DNA of 64,000 nt, from assembly GCA_947561395.2 (NCBI GenBank), contig OX387193.1, forward strand, positions 11,036,001 to 11,100,000, given 5' to 3'. The notes under the pieces are model-generated. The model was given only the letters and a program-made list of their open reading frames with translations. It had not been told where the DNA came from and did no database searches. Each line of letters opens with the position of its first letter. The first letter of the stretch is position 1. This document shows positions 56,241 through 64,000 of the stretch, piece after piece. The stretch is from Buxus sempervirens (Eukaryota > Streptophyta > Magnoliopsida > Buxales > Buxaceae). The translations under genes and the position numbers were made by a program.

Positions 56241-56500
56241 TATACATTTGGTCATTGGCTCATTATATTATAAAATTAAATGAGGACTTACAGTCGTCTT
56301 TCAATGAGGCTGGTGGCTGTCGTGGTGGTCCCTCACTTACAAAGTTCTTGTGATGGTGGTGGTCTCTTTCTTTCTTCAAGTGGGCGCGCGCGTTTGTAAG
56401 AAAGGGAAACCTCTGTGAAGCAAATGGAGTATGATCCTGTCCCTTTCATATGCGATGAGGATGACGAAGACGAAGAAGGTCCAGAAATGTCGGGTAAAGT

Positions 56501-56765
56501 GCGGACGTGGAGAGGATCCTAAAATAAATAATATGTTTCGCACGTTGCGGACGTGGAGAGGATCCAAAATTAAATACTATGTTTCGCACGTTTTCATCGA
56601 GACGAGGAGATTGCCGAGGAGAGAGCCGAGGAGAATTTTAATAGTTTTTAAAGCGTTTCGTTCAAAATTACTATTATAACCTTCGCTTATTCTGGTCCGT
56701 TGGATGCGCTTCACAGAGGATGTTTTTGCTTCACAGACGATGCGCTTCACAGAGGATCCGCTGCG
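56501..56765 (-). repeat. Right terminal inverted repeat of the 20 kb MULE with tandem duplication
   Basis: 56581-56765 pairs with 36796-36956. Just inside it, a segment of about 48 bp (CGGACGTGGAGAGGATCC..ATGTTTCGCACG) is present twice (about 56500-56545 and 56548-56593). A GAGGAGA-rich stretch is longer here than on the left. Confidence 0.75.
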
Positions 56766-56832
56766 GTTGACATGGGGGGTAAAATGGGGATGAAAGGACG
56801 GGACATGACCTGCTCCTCCTCTTTTGTAATTA

Positions 56833-58170
56833 GGCTCCATTTGTTTTGATGTAAAATCTTATGCGAAAAATGTTTTCGATGTAAAATGGGGGTTTTCAAG
56901 TGTTTGTTTTCATGTAAAATACAATATCTGTAAAATGGTTTTCCTAAAAAGTAGCCAATTCCCGAAAAATGACTTACCGTATAAATGCCGCACGTCATTT
57001 TCCGAAAAATGGTTCACACTCATATCGGGTTTTAAAAGAAAAAGACTCTCTCAAGAGCAAAAGAAGAAGGGATTGAGATCATCTATGGTTGAGCCTGTAA
57101 ATGGGCTCAACCATTCCCAATAAATACTTGCCAAGTAGGCAAGCAAAATTATCTCTCTTCTCTTTCTGCATTAGAAAATGAAAAAGTGAAAAACACTTTT
57201 TCAAATAAGTTTTGCTTGCCTACTTGGCAAGCTTTTATTGGGTACGGTTGAGCCCATTTACGGGCTCAAATGGGCTCAACCGTAAATGATCTCAATCCAA
57301 GAAGAAGCACCCTTCAAACGTGGTCTTCTTCAAAACACCCTCCAATGGTTACGCTGTTCAGTCCCTTCTACGAGAACAGACTCGTCGTCGCAATCTCTTA
57401 GAACTTTGACATCCTTGGCATTGGTCTTCTCCACATCCTTAACCTCACTTCCGTAGGCCCCGTCGCTGGAGGTCTGCACTTTTGATACTACAGAGGGAGT
57501 TTGAGTCACAACCTGTTAGAACTGTGTCTAGTCCGAAGACATTGGTAACGTCTTCATCTTGGGGTCTTCGGTAAAACCCTTTTGCTTGGTTTTTTTTCTG
57601 ACACTAACTGGGGTTTTGCAGCAATCTTTGCTATCTCGTGAAGAGACCTTTCTTTTAGAAACAGATGATTGAGATGGAAATCGTAGGGACATTAGTCTCC
57701 CGATCAAGTCATACCCTTAAACCCCACTGACCCGTCTTCTTCATAACCTCCATCTCCTTGTTGTCATTGGAAGATTCAGTTTTTTTTTCGGGTAAGATTT
57801 TGGAAAATGCAGTTGCTTTTGGTTGCTTCTAGATCGCAGCATACAACATGTATCTTCTAAATCATGCATTCCTCATAGCTTTCTTATAGATTTCAACTTC
57901 GTCCAAGTATTGCCTTAGAAGCCTAGGCATATCTTTAAAAGACTAAAAAAAGAAAATTCGCAAATCCCCCAAAAATAAATAATAAAGCAATTAGTCATTT
58001 TCTTTTATTATTTTCATTTGTTCTAAACATAAGAAAATGAAAATTTTTCATTTTCATTTATATTTTTCAATGCCCATCCAAATAATAGAAAACCTTTGAT
58101 TTTCCTAAAAACATTTTCCAATGTAAATGTTTTCCAAAAGAAAACATTTTACATCAAAACAAACGGAGCC
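56833..58170. mobile_element. PIF/Harbinger-like element (1338 bp), TTA target duplication
   Basis: The ends are GGCTCCATTTGTTTTGATGT and the complement of GGCTCCGTTTGTTTTGATGT. They are flanked by TTA at 56830-56832 and 58171-58173. Both subterminal regions carry TGTAAAATGTTTTC words. The TTA duplication and GGCTCCGTTTG start fit PIF/Harbinger (Tourist-type) elements. No transposase is encoded. It carries a nested MITE at 57070. Confidence 0.75.
57070..57298. mobile_element. MITE (229 bp) with perfect 9-bp target duplication
   Basis: AAGAAGAAG flanks it at 57061-57069 and 57299-57307. The arms of about 95 bp are inverted (GGATTGAGATCAT, GGTTGAGCC, CTTGCCAAGTAGGCAAGC). A 9-bp duplication points to the Mutator superfamily. 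The TTGCCAAGTAGGCAA core repeated on each arm is itself palindromic. It is nested in the PIF-like element. Confidence 0.8.
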
Positions 58171-58285
58171 TTAGTCTTCAAAAGGTACATATTTTTGACA
58201 ATAAGATTTTTTTTTTTTTGGGGCATGTTTTTAGCAATTGCTAGGAAAAGGTACCTTTTTTATTTTTTATTTTTTTTGTATTTTT

Positions 58286-58745
58286 CACGAGTATAACCGG
58301 ACTCTTCCTATAGCCTTTTTATAAGGGAATCTTCTCATACCAAAAGTCTTCAAAAAGACGGAGAGAATTTGGGAATCCCATCCAAAGAATTTACGGTAGC
58401 TAAAAAAAAATACTTTGCTTATCCATTTTACATATATATACTAATTTCAATATTCTCCTCTAAATTTTTAATCCATTTAATTTTTGTTTTAAAATAAATT
58501 TACTTAAATAAGGTGAGATTGATCGCAAGTTTGAGAAGCTAAATGCAACTCTAGACCTTAATCTGAACGAGCTTGATCGCTATTGGTATTATGGAAAACA
58601 ATGTTTCATAAATTCTTGCCTTTAAATTTGTGAATTTACGTTATAAACTATGGACGCTTCGCTTTTCATTAAACAATATACTAGCAGGGTGCACGTGCAA
58701 TACTGCACTTCATGGGAGGGAACAATTGCATAATTGAGTCTGGCT
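58286..58745. repeat. R2 block of unit 2, right part
   Basis: The continuation of 32000-34294 after the 24 kb nest, matching 14900-15350. It contains the same ATLDLNLNELDRYWYY coding-like stretch (about 58540-58590). Confidence 0.6.
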
Positions 58746-58754
58746 ATTGAGTTT

Positions 58755-61700
58755 TAGAGTAATGGATAGGTATACGACGTCATTGTGTGTGTTCATTCCA
58801 ATATAATTAAATGTGATGGATAGGTATATGACGTCATTGTTATTGATAATTTAGGTTTTATCATTTAATTAGTCTTTTAGATAAGTATAATTAAGGTTTC
58901 TATAATTTAGTAGGATTTTATTAATTAAAATTTATTCTTAGATATTTATATAATCAAGGTTTATCTAGAACTTTATTAGATTCACACGGCAATAAAAAAG
59001 AAAATGTTACTTTTGAAATGAAATTATATAAAGTTTTAGAGGAGGGTAATTTAAGTATGCAAAAATGGAAACACTTTAGATAGTTCGTGCTTTTTGTAAC
59101 GCCCCGGATCCGGGTTACATGGACTAAACTTTAACTCGTCACCGAAGGGTTACTTATCCATCCAGGGAAAGCAAATCAAAGTAAAGGAAACATGACTGAA
59201 CAATTAAATATGTAAACAGAGGCAACTAAACCCATCTCAAATGAAATATCATATCTATATATTGATACTCACATGATCTAAACGTTTACCTGCCGATATC
59301 ATCCTTTCCAAGATTTGAAAACAAAACAAAACAAAACCGTATGAGATACGAATATCTCAATAAGTAGCACATGCATGCTCATAAACTTTTTAACAGTTCT
59401 AAAACATGATTCAGGTTAAAATATGCAACAATGACAATAACACGGATAAACCGAATAATCCGATGATAAAACATCAATAGATACAAGATAACTTGAATAA
59501 TTCCGCATGTCAATCAAATCCGAGTATCAAACCATACATCAACAAGTCATAGCAGAACTCATGAAGTAAGACTGTCTTTAACTAGGATAATATCGATGTC
59601 CACTATGCCACTTCTCGGCTTAGGTGCGAAGCCGAGTACACGATCATCATCTTATTGTGGGAGAACCCAACCAGTATAGAGAAGGGTTGGTATGTACTAT
59701 CCAGTCATATTCCAAGTATACGATAAAATGAGGAATAGCCGCAGCCTTCCGAGTACACGACAAGGCCTCACCGAGTACACGGTGGAAACGCGTACGTGAA
59801 CAAAGAATTACAACTAGCAAAGAACAATCATTTCCACTACTTAGCTCCTAAATGGATCCATATAGTGCTATGCCCACTAGATTCTAAAACCAAAACCAAT
59901 CCATGAAATCTAACACGTACATCTCATTTCAATCTCAGTAGTATCATCTCAAGTACACGGGACATCTCTGAGTACACAGAGGTATCAACATCCCAAGTAC
60001 ATGGGGCATCGCCGAGTACACAGAGGTATAGTGTCTACCCAAGTACATGGGCATCTCAATCCATCACTCCAAGTACATGGAGGAAAACAAAACCAGAAAT
60101 CAAATCCCAATCTCTAGAAATAGTTCACAATAGTTAAATACAATGCAAGTTTTTCACATCAAAACCACATCAAACCCAAGCAATACAAAATGGATCCCAT
60201 AATCATTATTTCTTAAATCTGACCAGAACAATATTTTTAGGGATTATATACTCAAAACATGAGCATGCATGAAGATCATGTGAGTAAAGATCTTCGAAAT
60301 CATTATAAGTTAGTGTGAAACCATAAAATCCCCTTTTGACCATGAAATAAGCCAATTTGGTGGAAGAGGTGGTCAAGTGATTGGTATAAGTTCATATCTA
60401 TAATTGGTCTCTAGAAACACCTTAGGAAAGGTCTCAAAAAGAAGTTCCAAGAGGTGGAATCAAAATAAACTCATTATACCGTGGTTTGGAACCAAAAGTA
60501 TCTCAAAACCTCATTTTAGTAAAATGTGCACAAAATCTTTATAAAATTGAATTTTAATTAAATTCCCGTGCAAACACTTCCTAAATACCTAAATCTTAGT
60601 TGTGCATGTATTGGATTTGATTAAAAACAATTCTGTAGTGAAAATCAACTTAAATTGGAAAAATATGATTTTTCTGTCTTGGGCGCTCGAACAGTCGCTC
60701 GAGCCTGCTTCAGGCAGCCAAATTTAGCTCTCAAGTTCTGAAAACTAAGGTTGGGCGCTCGAACAGTCGCTCGAGTAGTACTTCAGGCGCTCGATGTCAA
60801 GTGTTAAAATTGGTTGGGCGCTTGAACGGTTGCTCGAGCGATACTTCAGGCGCCATGCCAAATTTCAGGGTTTTCACAGTTGATGGAACAGTCGCGATTT
60901 TTGGGGTTTTTTCTCTTAAGTTTCACTACCAAATCTTAATTGGATGACTCTAAAACTTTGGGAATAACTTCTAAATCACTAGGGAATCCTTTTTACATGA
61001 TCCTAGAACAATTTAACCCATAAATAATGGCAAATATATGGTTATTCTTCGAGTGACCCCAAAATACCCAAATCTGAAAATTTAGCTCTAGAATTCAAAT
61101 TTACTTCAACTAAAAGCTTGAAGATCATCAAGAACACCCGAGAATGACCATTCAACCATTTACAACATGATTCACGCAAATCAAACGACAAAACCCCAAG
61201 TTCACATAAAACCACAAACACATCTTTCTCATATAAGTTCCGAGTTCGATGAAAGCAACAAGTTGAAGGTTGCAACTTACCTGTAAACGCGCAAACCCAA
61301 GCTAACCTTCCCTTTCTCCTTCTTCTTCTCCTTCTTCTCCTTCTTCCTCTCTGCGGCTTCTTCTTTTCTCTCTAACCCTCGACGAGTGAAAAATGAGAAC
61401 TCTCGGGTTCTCATTTCAATTTATATAAAAATTTTAAATTAAACCCCTTAAACTAGTTTAAATGAACCAAACCGAACCCCCACAAATCAACTAACCAACC
61501 CAACTAAGCTAAATCCAACTATAACCCAATTAATCCCATTAAACCAAATCCACTAAAATAATTCTCTCTTCGAGCAAAATAATTCAGTTTAACCCATTAC
61601 ACCTAAACCAACGAAATTGAATGCACTCACTTAATCCGGTTCACTTCAAGTGAACCGATCCAAAGATTCCAAACTCAAATCAAATAAACCAAACCAAAGG

Positions 61701-62340
61701 GTTTGTTTATAATTGATGAAATTAATCGACTTAAATAATTTAATCCCGTATTTATTTTTTACAATAAATAAATAAAAAAATCTAAAAATCCATGGTCTTA
61801 CACTTTTAATAGTAGTATAGATTAGATAGTTCAAAACTTTGAGTTTGATTTTTTCACAAAACTATATCCAAATCATCACAATACTTTTCTAATCCATTTA
61901 ATTAATCCAATTTTTTGTTTTTAGAATATTTTTAAGATTTAGGATTTACCCTGTGTTATTGAATCCATATTAATATAAAAAATCTGATTAAAAAGGTTTT
62001 GTTTTGTTATATATCTACCAAATAGCAGACACGTATAACCATGATCGAATCCTATATTAGGATCTTATAGAATTTCGTATTTATATCTCCGTGCATCAAA
62101 CATACAACATTTTATGTCATATTGAAGAATGACAAATTTTATGTAGAATTAGAATATTCTACAAACAAACCAAAAAAAAAAAGAGATTCTACAAAGAAGA
62201 TAAGATTCTAAAAAAAAAATTTCTTTTTTTCTTTGTTCATACGTAAATATTACAAATTTTGTGCCTGTCACTTACTCGAAATATCTGACAAATTACAAAC
62301 TACGACTCTAAAAACGCTTGGTTGAAGATCACGGTCTGCA
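58755..62340. repeat. Partial third unit: DUF1639 flank sequence, split by a solo LTR
   Basis: 58755-59094 matches about 3735-4027 and 61803-62330 matches about 4028-4530. A 22-bp word (GGATAGGTATATGACGTCATTG) is duplicated at its left edge. Unlike units 1 and 2 it leads straight into a minus-strand DUF1639 remnant. This shows the arrangement before the inversion seen at copies A and C. Confidence 0.6.
59095..61802 (-). mobile_element. Solo LTR (2708 bp), probably Ty3/gypsy Del/Tekay-like (fossil)
   Basis: It is flanked by a perfect 5-bp duplication CTTTT (59090-59094 and 61803-61807). The sister sequence in unit 1 at about 4025 has one uninterrupted copy. Minus-strand ends are TGTAAGACC and GGGGCGTTACA, typical of long gypsy LTRs in plants. 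A TATATAAAT box lies on the minus strand near 61425. No internal region or second LTR is present, so it formed by LTR-LTR recombination. It contains repeated GAGTACACGG/AAGTACATGG words (59640-60070) and three GGGCGCTCGAACAGTCGCTC-type units (60690-60850). Its frames are not genes. Confidence 0.85.
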
Positions 62341-62415
62341 AATTAAAACAATTTTGTTACAGTCAAAACAATATAATTCAAAAAAAAAAATACAATGACA
62401 CTATGAATCACTTAC

Positions 62416-63101
62416 ATTGTTTCTGGATATTCTTAGGTCTCTTCGTGGGCTTTCCAGTTTGTTTGGATTCAGTTATGGCAACTTGGCAAGAATATCCGCT
62501 TCAATCTTCTCCCTTCTGAGCAAAATTGAGAACGTCGGTTTCTCGATCTTCTTCTTCTCTCGAGATTCTTCGATCTTTGAACATTCGGAAAACTTAATTG
62601 GAGTCCTTTTACAAACAAGTCGCTTTGGTCTTAGATTCCACGGCTTCTCCACTTGATCATTACCATTGCTTCTGCCATCGTTTTTATTTTCATCCCCTCC
62701 TTTTGCATCAACACTAGATCGAAGTCGATTTATTGTTCGGCAGAGACTCCTATTTAGTCATCTTATGAAATCGGAGCTCGATCTTCCTCTTAACTTCTTG
62801 ATCTCCGTCCACCACCGTACTTCTGTCATTCTCTACTGGATCACAAGAGCAGGAGGTGAACGTGCATCGGCCTCAGCAATAGATACTTCCAGCCGATCTT
62901 ATTAGAGTCTTTGAACCATAGTGTTCTTTGGCATTTTCCAGTGATGATTCTGGTGTAGATTCAAAAAGCTTCCAACATCCATGATTTTTCATCTCTTTCT
63001 TCCTCGATCGACGTTTCATCTGCAGCCTCAGCAATAGATACGAGCATTGAACATGGCGTTTCATCTGCAGCTTCAAAGGTTGCCTGAGCTTCAAGCACCA
63101 T
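62416..63101 (-). pseudogene. DUF1639 copy E, decayed
   Basis: On the minus strand, from ATG at 63101, it matches exon 1 of copies A-D, including TYEEAEA-like, PWNLRPK-like and LTR-REKIEADILA-like stretches. It is broken by frameshifts and by an extra segment of about 160 bp (62887-63042) bracketed by a direct repeat (CCTCAGCAATAGATAC at about 62870 and 63027). The donor region is changed. Exon 2 is missing almost exactly: the sequence passes from the 3' flank (62330) to the intron. It cannot make a DUF1639 protein. It is the most diverged copy and may represent the older locus from which the others came, or simply an unconstrained relic. Confidence 0.75.
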
Positions 63102-63124
63102 CTTTCTCTAAGTGTTTGGATCTG

Positions 63125-63700
63125 CTGATCGCTGATCAATTTCGGTGCCCCGGAATAGTTATAAGGACCACATGACATTTGGAAAATAACAAAAACTCTC
63201 AGCATGAATATCCAAATGGTCAAAAAGCTCCTTTTTGTTTTTTCAGGAATCTTGAAATTGACATAAATTATCCCTTGACGTCTACATTTATTTAAAATCT
63301 AATAAATATAACCTAAAAAATATTGAACTTAAAATGGACAAATCAGTGTAGCTAAACAAGTTTTAGCAAAAATAAACTTTTAACATCCTTCATTGGGCAT
63401 TCTTTAAAAGTTTATCTATAATTATATGGACAAGGGTGTTTTTGTCATTCAGCATATAAAATAAAATATTTTGTTAAAACTTAAAAGGCATTTTAGGAAC
63501 AAAACCAATATTTTGGCTTAACATAAGTAACTTTTATCCATAGGAAGCAACTTTGTGATCATTTGTATATACATAAAGAGAAGAGGGGGGAATATTCCCT
63601 TTAGATTCTTGCCCCATTTTCTTTTTCCAAGTATTATCCTCCCCAAACAAAACAATCCCCTACTATTGTAACTACCTTGGTTGTTTTTCAAAGTGGGCCC
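63125..63700. other. No gene recognised
   Basis: AT-rich sequence, with the end of the DUF1639 upstream block to about 63140 and nothing recognisable after it. Frames are short and not conserved. Confidence 0.4.
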
Positions 63701-63736
63701 ATGTTTTCTACGCGCGTAGCGTGTGCAGCCCCCTAG
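63700..63736 (+). mobile_element. Probable Helitron 3' end
   Basis: The GC-rich palindrome CTACGCGCGTAG (63708-63719) is followed 13 bp later by CTAG (63733-63736) and then T. This matches the hairpin plus CTRR-T layout of Helitron 3' ends. The 5' end is not identified. It may lie in 62900-63600 or further left. The remaining bases to 64000 show no gene. Confidence 0.45.
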
Positions 63737-64000
63737 TTTGTATATACATGAAGGGAGATTATTGGCTTAATTACTTTTAAAAAAAAATAGGAGGAGACTG
63801 TGCATCAGTCCACAAGCCTCAGGTGTAAGTGTAATTATCTCTGAAAAAGATTAGTAGTTTTAGACAAAATCAGGGATCACATATTTTTCTTACACACTAT
63901 AGGAAATGATGTAAGAAACACAATAAATGATGTAAGAAAATGCTACATAGGATAAACCAAAAATCACCTTCTTACCTTGCCATGAATGCATTCTAAAGTT

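Larger units (their letters stand above)
36796..56765. mobile_element. About 20 kb Mutator-like element with FAR1-type transposase and Ulp1-like gene
   Basis: The terminal inverted repeats are about 36796-36956 and 56581-56765. They share GGATCCTCTGTGAAGCGCAT, AAAACATCCTCTGTGAAGCG and TTATAATAGTAATTTTGAAC. The flanks are AGTTGACAT (36787-36795) and GGTTGACAT (ending 56773), an 8-of-9 match to a Mutator 9-bp target duplication. Inside are four genes in the order FAR1 transposase (+), plant-transposon-domain protein (-), a second such protein (+), Ulp1-like protease (-), separated by arrays of palindromic motifs. MULEs carrying Ulp1-like genes are known in plants (Kaonashi, CUMULE). The size, mirror-like order and zoned arrays are the notable points. 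Two coding genes are visibly disabled, so this copy looks non-autonomous. Confidence 0.8.
34295..58285. mobile_element. Outer inverted-repeat element holding a nest of later insertions
   Basis: The left end (34295-34350) and right end (about 58215-58285) share an inverted segment of about 35 bp around GGTACCTTTTCTAGCAATTG and CTAAAAACATG. The left end starts GGGAAAATTATTG, like the MULE ends at 5940. The R2 sequence is continuous across the two sides. Removing the 20 kb MULE, the hAT element at 35085 and their duplications leaves about 2.9 kb, part of which is a PIF-like element. The right terminus is degenerate (poly-T rich), so its exact base is uncertain. The remaining core (34350-35076, 36237-36787) has no recognised gene. 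Confidence 0.55.

Noticed and set aside
55999-56283. 94-codon frame in the right subterminal region
   Set aside because: Read through GGTACC repeat units; its periodic composition reflects the repeat.
60690-60850. Palindromic GCGCTCGA-type repeats as a possible regulatory array
   Set aside because: They lie inside a solo LTR and are best seen as part of that repeat.

Overview
The window looks like gene-poor, transposon-saturated nuclear DNA of a flowering plant, probably a eudicot. It is AT-rich with spliced introns. It holds CACTA, Mutator (MULE), hAT, PIF/Harbinger, Helitron-like and LTR-retrotransposon remnants, plus plant-specific families (DUF1639, FAR1, En/Spm TNP2). No organism can be named from sequence alone.

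Layout. (1) 1-3228: an LTR fragment abuts a 5'-truncated CACTA element whose 3' end survives. (2) About 3735-16545: unit 1 of a tandem duplication. Its parts are a DUF1639 gene copy (+), a MULE with long inverted ends, hAT-like AT-rich repeats, an inverted DUF1639 copy (-), and a second hAT-like block. A Helitron candidate lies at its right end. (3) About 16545-58745: unit 2 with the same parts. A 7.2 kb CACTA element (19947-27141) sits inside its MULE, and a 24 kb nest of elements (about 34295-58285) sits inside its last hAT-like block. (4) 58755-63125: a third, partial and decayed unit, interrupted by a 2.7 kb solo LTR. (5) The rest is unassigned except for a likely Helitron 3' end near 63736.

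The most remarkable object is the roughly 20 kb Mutator-like element at 36796-56765. It has long inverted termini (about 165-185 bp) and a near-perfect 9-bp target duplication. It carries four spliced genes in a mirror-like order: FAR1-type transposase (+), a plant-transposon-domain protein (-), a second one (+), and a Ulp1/C48-like protease (-). Zoned arrays of self-complementary motifs (GGTACC, CGATTAATCG, CGCG-centred ACGTT motifs, TGTACA) separate the genes. A palindrome of about 2.5 kb lies close to its midpoint. The transposase and protease genes both carry disabling changes, so this copy is probably not autonomous.

The only host-like gene is a DUF1639 gene. It is present as four nearly identical two-exon copies with intact frames (two +, two -) plus one decayed copy. 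These copies ride on the segmental duplication. Several insertions can be dated relative to the duplication because the sister copy preserves the empty site.
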